This document shows positions 1 through 7,635 of a stretch of DNA of 51,892 nucleotides, piece after piece. Source of the stretch: an uncultured Lachnospiraceae bacterium (lineage in GTDB: Bacteria > Bacillota > Clostridia > Lachnospirales > Lachnospiraceae); NCBI GenBank assembly GCA_910587305.1, contig CAJUKV010000025.1:1-51892 (forward strand), read 5' to 3'. A program made the position numbers and the translations under genes. Below the pieces are notes generated by a model that was not told where the DNA came from, did not search any database, and was given only the letters and a program-made list of their open reading frames with translations. Numbering within the stretch: the first letter of the stretch is position 1; each line of letters begins with the position of its first letter.

Positions 1-18
1 TATTGCGCATATCAAGTT
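1..18 (-). repeat. Truncated end of a dispersed 50-bp repeat (R2 family)
   Basis: The window opens with TATTGCGCATATCAAGTTTG. This matches, with one difference, the outer end and flank of the repeat at 47307-47356 (TATTGCGCATATCAGGTTTG). The rest of this copy would lie outside the window. It abuts the 3' end of the antitoxin gene. Confidence 0.45.
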
Positions 19-30
19 TGAAGTGAACTT

Positions 31-306
31 TCAAATTTCTTTTACTCCAAATATCTCTGCTATTTCATCATTACATCCATCTATATCATCCGGAAACATA
101 TATTTCCCATTGCCAATTCCCAGAGTTCTTTTTACCTCCGGTGGTTCTAAATGCATTGTAAAAGGCATGGCCTTTTCTCTGACACTTTGTTTTGCAAATA
201 TTCTTACGGCTTCTGCGAAAGACGTCCCCATCTGTTCATATAATGATTCTACTTGCTCTTTCAAATCAGAGTCCATTCTTACCTCTAAAGTTGATTCTTT
301 AATCAT
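31..306 (-). CDS. RelB/DinJ-family antitoxin
   Basis: A 91-residue protein of the RelB/DinJ ribbon-helix-helix antitoxin type. These proteins bind DNA as dimers through an N-terminal beta strand and neutralise a RelE/YafQ-type ribonuclease toxin. The N-terminus (STLEVRMDSDLKEQVESLY, then GTSFAEAVRIFAKQSV) has the typical strand-helix-helix layout, and the short acidic tail suits toxin binding. I start it at the ATG at 306 because AAGGTGG lies about 8 bases upstream; an ATG 13 codons earlier has no good site. No intact toxin gene lies on either side within view: the upstream side holds only broken reading frames and the downstream side is the window edge. A toxin just outside the window is possible. 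Confidence 0.75.
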   Translation of the reverse strand: MIKESTLEVRMDSDLKEQVESLYEQMGTSFAEAVRIFAKQSVREKAMPFTMHLEPPEVKRTLGIGNGKYMFPDDIDGCNDEIAEIFGVKEI

Positions 307-311
307 AACTT

Positions 312-540
312 TCACCACCTTACCCCAACGATATTTCCATCGCATTCTATTGTTATAATACTAAAATTGTCTCCAAATAAATTTTTTACCCTGGGTGGTC
401 TCTTATTTCCACGAGGATCTTTAACTTATCTGCGTTTTATACCCAATGTAAAGATTAATAATTCTATCACTGATTACTAAAATATTATATGCAATTCTAC
501 CATTTTCTTCAATGTATTTTTTACGGGATATTTTTCAAAT
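312..540 (-). pseudogene. Possible decayed small gene upstream of the antitoxin
   Basis: On the minus strand two open stretches follow each other in different frames. About 37 codons end with the peptide ISDRIINLYIGYKTQIS at 421. A second stretch begins DPRGNKRPPRVKNLFGDNF and ends at 312. Neither has a good start codon or ribosome site. The shift at about 421 could be a frameshift in what was once one gene. I cannot assign a family. It could equally be chance open frame in AT-rich DNA. Confidence 0.25.
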
Positions 541-618
541 AATTATTTTTGCAATTATTTTTTCCGGAAATTAGAATGTTTGAGTTGTGCCAAAAGTTGT
601 GCCAAAAGAAATTTTTGA

Positions 619-647
619 TTGACAAATGAAATGATCTACTTTATCAT
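619..647 (+). promoter_or_regulatory. Promoter of the aspS T-box transcript
   Basis: TTGACA (619-624), a 17-base spacer and TATCAT (642-647) form a near-consensus vegetative promoter. Transcription would begin near 654, just before the T-box leader. Confidence 0.75.
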
Positions 648-654
648 AACAAAG

Positions 655-900
655 TAAATGGCGAAGACGGAGATAAGTAGTATGGATTATCGCTCCCAGA
701 GAGCCGGGATGGTGGAAAGCCGGCAGAATGAATCCATGTGAAAAACAACTCCATCAGCCCAATGAGACCATATATGATGCAGAGAGACTGCTTGCAGTAA
801 ATCAGGTGGCACCGCGGATTGATTTCGAAATTGACCTGTATGGGAAAAAGAGAGTGATTCGTCCTGAATTGATACTTTATCAATTCGGGGCGTTTTTTTA
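655..900 (+). ncRNA. T-box riboswitch leader of aspS
   Basis: This untranslated leader senses uncharged tRNA and controls aspS by transcription antitermination. The T-box sequence GGTGGCACCGCGG is at 805-817. An AGAGAGCC element and a GGTGGAAAGCC loop in Stem I lie at about 699-722. A terminator with a long stem (CGTCCTGAATTGATA pairing with TATCAATTCGGGGCG) ends in seven T residues at about 860-899. The base of Stem I can pair ATGGATT with AATCCAT. The specifier loop would then include AAC (744-746), an asparagine codon, rather than an aspartate codon. That reading is tentative because I folded it by eye. Confidence 0.88.
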
Positions 901-942
901 CAATAAGCCGACTTGTGAAGCATGGCGGCGTTTGTTATGCAC

Positions 943-1010
943 AGGCCCATGCAGAGGAAGTATGCCGCTAAAGCGGCGCACGGGCCGCGCGGCGAGCAGA
1001 GGGGAAATCT
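943..1010 (+). repeat. Short dispersed repeat (R5), GC-rich palindromic
   Basis: The stretch beginning GGCCCATGCAGAGGAAGTA is shared, with small changes, with 31751-31790 upstream of the first small-peptide cassette. Both copies are followed by GC-rich self-complementary DNA. It lies between the T-box terminator and the aspS ribosome site. Confidence 0.45.
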
Positions 1011-1067
1011 TCCCTACTCGATTTCAAAATATTTATGGGCGAAAGCGCCCTGGAAACGGAGGAGATT

Positions 1068-2819
1068 ATGGAATTATCAACATTGTACCGTGAATGCACT
1101 TTGAACCGGATTTCCGAAAAGGAAATCGGCAGGGAGATGAAGGTTGCCGGATGGGTGGAGAATATTCGCGACCATGGCGGCGTTTCCTTTCTTGACCTGC
1201 GGGATATGTATGGCGTACTGCAGATTGTTATGAGGGATACTTCTTTGTTAAATGGAATCAGCAAGGAGGACTGCGTCAGCATCAAAGGAGTGATTGAAAA
1301 GCGCGACGCGGAGACCTATAATCCCAAAATTCCCACGGGAACCATAGAGTTAGAGGCACACAGCATTGAAATACTCGGAAAGGTATACCGCCAGCTCCCT
1401 TTTGAAATTATCACCTCGAAGGAAACCAGAGAGGATTTGCGTTTGAAATATCGTTTCTTAGACCTTCGGAACAGAAAAGTGATAGATAACATGATTTTCC
1501 GTTCCAATGTGATTCAGTTTTTGAGAGAAAAAATGATACAGATGGGCTTTTTGGAAGTGCAGACGCCGATTTTGTGCGCGTCCTCGCCGGAGGGGGCAAG
1601 GGATTATATTGTGCCTTCCAGACATTATAAAGGAAAGTTTTATGCGCTGCCCCAGGCGCCCCAGCAGTATAAGCAGCTGCTGATGGTTTCCGGCGTGGAT
1701 AAATATTTTCAGATTGCGCCCTGCTTTCGGGATGAGGATGCAAGGGCGGACCGGTCTCCGGGGGAATTTTATCAGTTAGACTTTGAAATGAGCTTTGCAA
1801 CCCAGGAGGATGTATTCAGAGCCGGGGAGGAAGTGCTGACGGCGACTTTTGAAAAATTTGCCCCAGAGGGCTTTCAGGTGACAAAGGCGCCTTATCCTGT
1901 AATCAGCTACAAAGAGGCGATACTTTCCTTTGGCACAGATAAGCCCGATTTGCGCAACCCGCTGCGGATCATAGACTTATCGGAATTTTTCAGCCGCTGC
2001 AGCTTTAAGCCTTTTCAGAATAAAACGGTGCGGGCAATCAAGATTCATGGACACCAGTCCAAAGGCTTCCACGAAAAGCTGCTGAAATTTGCCATGGACA
2101 TCGGCATGGCGGGGCTTGGCTATCTGGAAGTATTAGAGGATTTGTCATACAAGGGGCCCATTGATAAGTTTATACCGGATGAATTAAAGGCGGAAATGAG
2201 AGAGCTGGCAGGTCTTGAAAAAGAGGATACCATTTTCTTTATTGCGGATAAAAAGGAGCGGGCGGCGAGCCTGGCAGGACAGATTCGAAACGAGCTCGGG
2301 GAGCGGCTTGGTATTTGTGAAAAAAATGCATTCCGTTTCTGCTTTGTGAATGATTTCCCCATGTTTGAAAAGGATCCCCAGACCAGACAGATTGGTTTTA
2401 CCCACAATCCCTTTTCCATGCCCCAGGGCGGTTTGGAGGCGTTAAACACAAAGGATCCTCTGGAAATTCTGGCGTACCAGTATGATATTGTGTGCAATGG
2501 CGTGGAATTATCCTCGGGGGCGGTCCGCAACCACAATCTTGATATTATGGTAAAGGCTTTTGAGATTGCAGGCTACGACGAGGAAGCGCTGAAGCAGAAG
2601 TTTGGGGCCCTTTACAATGCGTTTCAGTTTGGCGCGCCTCCTCATGCGGGGATGGCGCCGGGCGTGGACCGTATGATTATGCTGCTTCGAAACGAGGAAA
2701 ATATCAGAGAGATTATTCCCTTCCCTATGAGTGGAACAGCACAGGATTTGATGTGCGGCGCGCCAGGCGCGGTGACGGAGCAGCAGCTTCGGGAAGTGCA
2801 TATTAAGGTGAGACAGTAA
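1068..2819 (+). CDS. aspS: Aspartate--tRNA ligase
   Basis: Charges tRNA-Asp with aspartate in the cytoplasm. The 583-residue protein has the bacterial AspRS layout: an OB-fold anticodon-binding domain (about 1-110), a class II catalytic core, and the bacterial GAD insertion (about 280-420). Visible class II motifs are FRDEDARADRSPGEFYQLD (motif 2) and PPHAGMAPGVDRMIMLL (motif 3). The start is the ATG at 1068, preceded by ACGGAGGAG; an ATG 11 codons upstream has no comparable site. The gene is alone behind its T-box leader and is closed by a hairpin. In clostridia AspRS is often non-discriminating and also makes Asp-tRNA-Asn for GatCAB. The possible asparagine specifier in the leader would fit that, but the sequence alone does not prove it. 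Confidence 0.96.
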   Translation: MELSTLYRECTLNRISEKEIGREMKVAGWVENIRDHGGVSFLDLRDMYGVLQIVMRDTSLLNGISKEDCVSIKGVIEKRDAETYNPKIPTGTIELEAHSIEILGKVYRQLPFEIITSKETREDLRLKYRFLDLRNRKVIDNMIFRSNVIQFLREKMIQMGFLEVQTPILCASSPEGARDYIVPSRHYKGKFYALPQAPQQYKQLLMVSGVDKYFQIAPCFRDEDARADRSPGEFYQLDFEMSFATQEDVFRAGEEVLTATFEKFAPEGFQVTKAPYPVISYKEAILSFGTDKPDLRNPLRIIDLSEFFSRCSFKPFQNKTVRAIKIHGHQSKGFHEKLLKFAMDIGMAGLGYLEVLEDLSYKGPIDKFIPDELKAEMRELAGLEKEDTIFFIADKKERAASLAGQIRNELGERLGICEKNAFRFCFVNDFPMFEKDPQTRQIGFTHNPFSMPQGGLEALNTKDPLEILAYQYDIVCNGVELSSGAVRNHNLDIMVKAFEIAGYDEEALKQKFGALYNAFQFGAPPHAGMAPGVDRMIMLLRNEENIREIIPFPMSGTAQDLMCGAPGAVTEQQLREVHIKVRQ

Positions 2820-2825
2820 AAAATT

Positions 2826-2859
2826 AAGGCTTTTGCCGGCGCTTGCCGGTAAGAGCCTT
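2826..2859 (+). terminator. Hairpin terminator after aspS
   Basis: AAGGCTTTTGCCGGC pairs with GCCGGTAAGAGCCTT around a short loop, starting 6 bases after the aspS stop. The T-tract after it is weak (ATTG), so termination may be partial. Confidence 0.55.
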
Positions 2860-2912
2860 ATTGCGTCTATTCTTAACGCTTTTTTAACAAAAGTAAATTC
2901 GCAAATAGAGGG

Positions 2913-2941
2913 TTGTATTCCTGTCTGAAAATGGGTACAAT
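2913..2941 (+). promoter_or_regulatory. Likely promoter for trkA
   Basis: TTGTAT (2913-2918), a 17-base spacer and TACAAT (2936-2941). It lies in the 385-base gap between aspS and trkA, followed by about 260 bases of leader that includes tandem repeats. Confidence 0.55.
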
Positions 2942-3063
2942 GTAATTGTTTTGAAGAATAAGCGGGAGGTGACGGCCTCTCATTTTTACTTGAAATACTT
3001 CTTACCAGGGCCCGGATTTGCGGGGAGCCGGCAGCATGAGGAATTGATGATTGATTGACAGAG

Positions 3064-3166
3064 TATTGCAAGCGTGGGGTTGCGACAGACATGAGGAGCG
3101 GTATCGCAAGCGCGGGTTTGCGACAGGCATGAGGAACAGTATCGCAAGCACAGCTTGCGATACATG
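3064..3166 (+). repeat. 38-bp tandem repeat ending in an R1 palindrome
   Basis: Two full 38-bp units (3064-3101 and 3102-3139) and a shorter third each begin TAT(T/C)GCAAGC. The third is a perfect palindrome, TATCGCAAGC-ACA-GCTTGCGATA (3140-3162). The same palindrome with compensating changes (TACCGCAAGC...GCTTGCGGTA) stands at 17660-17682 before another gene. The array lies in the presumed trkA leader. Confidence 0.75.
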
Positions 3167-3204
3167 ACAATAGGTAAAGCCTATTGTATGCAGGGGGTAT
3201 AAGG

Positions 3205-4584
3205 ATGAATCGCAGCAAAATGGAAATTTTTATAGTAGGCGGAGGGGAAATAGGAAAAGCCCTTACGATGCATTTGGCCCGGGACGGGTATAAGCTTACC
3301 GTGATTGACAGGGAAGAAAGCGTGGTTGACAGCATGAGCAACACGGTGGACGTCATAAGCTTTCAGGGAAACGGGGCGTCCTTTGGAACCTTAAAGGAGC
3401 TCAATGCGGACAAGGCGGATATTTTTATTGCGGTGACAAATTCGGACGAACTTAATATACTCAGCTGCATGACGGCGCATATGATGGGGGCCAAGCACAC
3501 CATTGCCCGCATCAGGGATGTGGACTATGCAAAACAAAATCGCTTTTATAAGGATAAACTTGGCATTTCAATGATTATTAACCCGGAGCTGGCAACGGCA
3601 ATGGAAATTTATCGGCTTTTACGCTTTCCGCTGGCTACCAGGGTGGAAGTTTTTGCAGGGGGCAGGGCGGAGTTAGTGGAGATGTCAGTAAGCGAGAACT
3701 CCCCGCTGGCCGAAAAAACGCTGATAGAAATTAATAAAAATATGGGAATTAACCTGTTAATCTGCGCGGTGGTCAGAAACGGGGAGGCATTTGTTCCAAA
3801 GGGCGATACCATTTTGAAGGCAGGGGACGTCATGTATCTGACAGGCGCTGCGGAGGAATTTCGTAAGTCCTTTAAAAAACTCAAGCTTCCGGTTAAGCCG
3901 TTACAGTCGGTTATGATTGCAGGCGGGGGCCGCATTTCCAGGTATCTTGCGGAGGTTTTACTAAGGCAGGGAGCTAAGGTTACCGTGGTGGAAAAAAGCC
4001 GTGCCCTTGCCGAGGAAATTTCAGGGGCAATAAAGGGCGTGGCCGCGATATGTGACGACACGCTTACTTATTTTGACGCCATGTCAAATTCCGATATTGC
4101 CAATACGGATGCATTCATTGCGATGACGGAAAATGACGAATACAATCTGATTGCCGCTATGTACGCGGAGGCGCAGGGCATTAACAAAGTGGTTTCCCGT
4201 ATTAATGCAAAATCAAGACTGAGAGTGTTCCAGGCAGGCAGCAGGATTTGTACCATTTCCAGGGAGGATGTGGCGGCGGACCGCATATTGGGCTACAGCC
4301 GTTCTCTTTTAAATGCGGAGGATAATGATGCTGTGGAATCCCTTTACCGTCTGATGGATGGTAAAATTGAGTTTATTGAGTTTAAGATAGATGAAAAGGA
4401 TAGAAATTTAAACATTTCCCTCAAGGATTTAAGGCTAAAGAGAAATATTTTGCTAGGCTGTATTATCAGAGATGGAAAAACCATCATCCCAAGGGGCGAC
4501 GATATGCTTATGCCCGGGGATTCTGCTCTGGTGGCAACCATTGACAGACAGATAGCGCGTCTGGAAGATATCTTTGCAGAATAA
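3205..4584 (+). CDS. trkA: Trk potassium uptake protein TrkA
   Basis: Cytoplasmic NAD(H)-binding gating subunit of a Trk/Ktr potassium channel. The 459-residue protein has two RCK units. Each begins with a Rossmann strand and glycine loop (IVGGGEIGKAL near residue 11; IAGGGRISRYL near 235) and ends in a TrkA-C domain with ..GD...L.P.GD motifs. This duplicated layout and length are typical of full TrkA rather than single-unit KtrA. The ATG at 3205 is preferred over a TTG at 3184 because of the GGGGG ribosome site and the family-typical start. trkH follows 170 bases downstream, so the two should form one functional unit. Confidence 0.95.
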   Translation: MNRSKMEIFIVGGGEIGKALTMHLARDGYKLTVIDREESVVDSMSNTVDVISFQGNGASFGTLKELNADKADIFIAVTNSDELNILSCMTAHMMGAKHTIARIRDVDYAKQNRFYKDKLGISMIINPELATAMEIYRLLRFPLATRVEVFAGGRAELVEMSVSENSPLAEKTLIEINKNMGINLLICAVVRNGEAFVPKGDTILKAGDVMYLTGAAEEFRKSFKKLKLPVKPLQSVMIAGGGRISRYLAEVLLRQGAKVTVVEKSRALAEEISGAIKGVAAICDDTLTYFDAMSNSDIANTDAFIAMTENDEYNLIAAMYAEAQGINKVVSRINAKSRLRVFQAGSRICTISREDVAADRILGYSRSLLNAEDNDAVESLYRLMDGKIEFIEFKIDEKDRNLNISLKDLRLKRNILLGCIIRDGKTIIPRGDDMLMPGDSALVATIDRQIARLEDIFAE

Positions 4585-4665
4585 CGTGAAGAGTATTTCC
4601 AAGTCTATAAAAGCATTACGATGAAATTCTGAAGCTTGTAAGGCAGGCTGCTTTTACGCTTAGAA

Positions 4666-4704
4666 GAACGCCCTGAAAACGGTTTAAAAGGCGGGCATTC
4701 TTTC
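4666..4704 (+). terminator. Possible hairpin between trkA and trkH
   Basis: GAACGCCC (4666-4673) can pair with GGGCATTC (4693-4700), one mismatch, followed by TTT. It may be an attenuator or a processing site between trkA and trkH. The loop is long, so confidence is low. Confidence 0.3.
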
Positions 4705-4755
4705 CATTATATTTATTGCCGCATAAAGAAGCGGGTGGGAAAGGCGCAAAGTTCC

Positions 4756-6195
4756 ATGAATAAAAGAATCATAGTAAAAACCATAGGAAAAATTATTTTA
4801 ACGGAGGCTATGCTGATGCTGCCGGCTTTGCTGGTTTCTCTGATTTACAGGGATGGCGATGCAATTGGATTTTTGCTTACCATAATTGGGGCAGGGATTG
4901 TGGGCACAATTCTTATGCGGGTGAAGCAGTCTGAGGGAAGGATGAGCAGCAGGGACGGCTACTTTATTGTGGCGTCGGCGTGGATTTTTATAAGTTTAAT
5001 CGGCGCAATCCCCCTTTACATAAGCGGGGGCTTTGAAAGTTTCCCTGGCGCGTTGTTTGAGATTGTGTCAGGTTTTACGACTACCGGGGCTTCCATTTTG
5101 GCAAGGCCGGAGGATCTGGGACATGGGGTTTTGTTTTGGAGAAGCTTTACTCACTGGATTGGCGGCATGGGCGTGCTGGTTTTTGTTATGATGGTTATGC
5201 CTATGGAAAACGACAATTCCATGCATCTTGTAAGGGCGGAGGTACCGGGGCCTACGGCGGGTAAGCTTGTGCCCAGGATGCGCACCACCTCTATGATACT
5301 TTATGGAATTTATGGAATTATGACGCTGACCCTTGTAGTTCTTTTGTTGATTTTTGGATTAAAGCCCTTTGACAGCTTTTGTATTGCCTTTGGCACGGCG
5401 GGAACCGGAGGGTTTGCAGTATCCAGCGCGGGGATCGCGGGATATAACAGTCTGGCCGTTGAAATGATTCTCAGCATATTTATGCTGCTTTTTGGCGTGA
5501 ATTTCAGCGTATATCATTTGATTTTGCTGAAAAAGTTTAAGGAGGCCATTTTTGACGAGGAAGTGAGAGTTTATTTTGGAATTGTGGCCTTTTCTACTCT
5601 GGCCATTGCGTGGAATATTTTTCACTATGTGGGAGGGCTTGGAAACGCCTTAAGACAGTCTCTTTTCCAGGTGGCAAGTATCATCACAACATCAGGATTT
5701 GCAACGGTGGATTTTGAATACTGGCCGGAATTTTCCAAGCATCTGCTGGTGCTTTTGATGGTGGTAGGCGCCTGCGCCGGATCCACAGGAGGCGGCATGA
5801 AGGTGTCAAGGGTTTTGATTCTGGTAAAATCCTTTTTTGCGGAAATCAGACAGATTATCAATCCCAGGGAGATTATTACGGTTCGAATTAACGGCAAGCC
5901 GGTAGATAAAAAAACCTTAAGATCCACAAGGGTTTATGCGGCGGCATATATGATATTGGTGTGCGTATTTACACTGGTTATTTCTCTGGACGGGCTGGAT
6001 TTGACTACCAACTTTACGGCGGTATTGTCCTGTTTTAACAACATTGGGCCAGGTTTAAACCGTGTGGGGCCGATGGCCAACTTCAGCGTTTATTCGGACT
6101 GGGTAAAGGTGGTTTTGTCTGTTGTAATGCTGACGGGCAGGCTGGAAATTTTCCCCATGTTTCTCTTATTTGCGCGGTCGGCGCATGACAGGTAA
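4756..6195 (+). CDS. trkH: Trk/Ktr potassium channel subunit TrkH
   Basis: Integral membrane subunit that conducts potassium, gated by the TrkA protein encoded just upstream. The 479-residue protein is strongly hydrophobic, with multiple membrane segments arranged as four repeated membrane-pore-membrane units. Pore-loop signatures such as VSGFTTTGAS, FGTAGTGGFAVS and IITTSGFATVD are visible, with a further glycine-rich loop at GACAGSTGGGMKVSR. The end, MLTGRLEIFPMFLLF, is typical of the family. I start it at the ATG at 4756 (MNKRIIVKTIGKIIL); a GTG 7 codons upstream is also possible. Confidence 0.95.
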   Translation: MNKRIIVKTIGKIILTEAMLMLPALLVSLIYRDGDAIGFLLTIIGAGIVGTILMRVKQSEGRMSSRDGYFIVASAWIFISLIGAIPLYISGGFESFPGALFEIVSGFTTTGASILARPEDLGHGVLFWRSFTHWIGGMGVLVFVMMVMPMENDNSMHLVRAEVPGPTAGKLVPRMRTTSMILYGIYGIMTLTLVVLLLIFGLKPFDSFCIAFGTAGTGGFAVSSAGIAGYNSLAVEMILSIFMLLFGVNFSVYHLILLKKFKEAIFDEEVRVYFGIVAFSTLAIAWNIFHYVGGLGNALRQSLFQVASIITTSGFATVDFEYWPEFSKHLLVLLMVVGACAGSTGGGMKVSRVLILVKSFFAEIRQIINPREIITVRINGKPVDKKTLRSTRVYAAAYMILVCVFTLVISLDGLDLTTNFTAVLSCFNNIGPGLNRVGPMANFSVYSDWVKVVLSVVMLTGRLEIFPMFLLFARSAHDR

Positions 6196-6286
6196 GAACA
6201 GGCATCCTTTATCCGAATTTGTGATTTCGCCGGGCGGAATCACTGGGATCAGGACAATAACGGAAGTAAATTTCTGAAAAATTTTA

Positions 6287-6322
6287 CGCGCAAATTTGTG
6301 CCTGAGGGCCCAAATTCGCAAG
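6287..6322 (+). repeat. Dispersed AT-rich palindrome (R3), copy A
   Basis: CGCAAATTTGTGCC followed by GGGCCCAAATTCG. It is the same element as at 11955-11990 and 48528-48565. It lies between the trkH stop and the next ribosome site. Confidence 0.6.
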
Positions 6323-6335
6323 TCGGGAAGGGGGC

Positions 6336-6806
6336 ATGGTGATTCATATGAGGGAATCAACAGGAAGACTGGCAAAATTGAAAAGGTATGTGCATATCAT
6401 ATGCGGAATATTGGATATCATTGCGGCGGCATTGGTGCTGGTGGGGATTTTGCTCAATATCGGCAGCATTATCGGGAATATCGGTACCTTTGAAAAGCTG
6501 CTTATGGATACCTCCGAATTTAAGCATTATCTGGAACAAATCTTTATGCTGGTCATCGGCATAGAGTTTTTGGAGATGCTTTGCAGGCCGAGCTCCGAAA
6601 ATGTCATAGAGGTATTGATTTTCCTGGTGGCGCGGCATATGATTGTGGGCGACACCACCCCTTATCAGGACTTTGTTTCCGTGATTAGCGTGGCGCTTTT
6701 GTGCGTCATCAGAAGGTATTTAAGAATCACGGAAGAAGACAGAAAAGAGAAAAAGATTTTGGGACTCCACGAAAAGGACGACTCCGGGAAAAAACATTTT
6801 CTTTAA
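6336..6806 (+). CDS. PsiE-like small membrane protein
   Basis: A 156-residue protein with about four hydrophobic helices (near residues 18-50, 65-85, 92-102 and 110-125) and a charged C-terminal tail rich in K, D and E. The stretch HYLEQIFMLVIGIEFLEML, then RHMIVG and VSVISVALLCVIRRYLR, resembles the phosphate-starvation-inducible PsiE family, whose molecular role is not established. The ATG at 6336 has GGAAGGGGG directly upstream. It lies 140 bases after trkH in the same direction, with an R3 palindrome between. Confidence 0.65.
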   Translation: MVIHMRESTGRLAKLKRYVHIICGILDIIAAALVLVGILLNIGSIIGNIGTFEKLLMDTSEFKHYLEQIFMLVIGIEFLEMLCRPSSENVIEVLIFLVARHMIVGDTTPYQDFVSVISVALLCVIRRYLRITEEDRKEKKILGLHEKDDSGKKHFL

Positions 6807-6985
6807 TCCTCATTGTCTTTAAGATAACGGCTGGTTTAGGCGCTAAACTTAATGACATTGCTTTAATCCTATGGTGTTATCCCCTGGGCGGGGAGCAGGG
6901 AAAAAGTAAATATAAACGGAATGGTATTCTTTCATCCGCTGCCTCATAAATTAGTAGGGAGAAATAGTAATTTGCAGGTGCGTGT

Positions 6986-7504
6986 ATGAAAAACTACAGG
7001 AATCATCACAAGAGAAGTTGTCAGAAAGGTCCCAGGAAAAACCATATAAGCAGCCAAATAAAAATAAGTCTTTTAAAGCTGTCAGGTATCAGATGCGGCG
7101 CATATGCCTTGTGCATGGCGGCTATACTATGCTTTTTGGCAGGATGCGCGAAGGAAAAAGACCCCCTGGAAAGGATAAAGGATTTGGAATTTACCGTGCT
7201 GGCAGAGGAAAATATACCGGAGGAGCTTAAAAGCGTCATAGAGGAAAAGAAGGGGAACGCCTTTAAGGTTACCTATCAGGACAACGGCTTTTTATATATC
7301 TGCATTGGGTATGGGGAGCAGGTGAGCGGCGGTTACAGTATTACGGTTAATGACCTTTATCTGACGGAAAACGCCATGTACGTGGATACCACGCTGATTG
7401 GGCCTGACCCGGCGGATACGGCGGCGGTGAAAAAGAATACGCCTTCTTACCCTTACGTGGTCATTAAGACGGAATTTATCGATAAGCCGGTAGTGTTTGA
7501 TTAG
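6986..7504 (+). CDS. PrcB-like lipoprotein
   Basis: A 172-residue secreted lipoprotein. An unusually long basic N-terminus (about 35 residues) precedes a hydrophobic segment and the lipobox LAGC near residue 53, then a soluble domain. The soluble part (FLYICIGYGEQVSGGYSITVNDLYL, ending YPYVVIK) resembles the PrcB C-terminal domain, described in a treponemal protease complex; its role here is unknown. A later start is possible because the first 30 residues are atypical for a signal peptide, but no better ribosome site is evident. It precedes pyrC by about 130 bases. Confidence 0.65.
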   Translation: MKNYRNHHKRSCQKGPRKNHISSQIKISLLKLSGIRCGAYALCMAAILCFLAGCAKEKDPLERIKDLEFTVLAEENIPEELKSVIEEKKGNAFKVTYQDNGFLYICIGYGEQVSGGYSITVNDLYLTENAMYVDTTLIGPDPADTAAVKKNTPSYPYVVIKTEFIDKPVVFD

Positions 7505-7635
7505 CGTACCGGGCGCTTTGCATATACAGGGCGGGCGTTGCAGCTGCGGGGTATTTGCCCCTCGCGGCATCCGCCAAATGTCAGGCAGCCGCATGGCTCA
7601 TTGCGCGCAGAAATAAATTCTCAGATGGAGGGCCC

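Noticed and set aside
728..1093. Plus-strand reading frame over the T-box
   Set aside because: It runs through the T-box core and terminator and overlaps the aspS start; not a gene.
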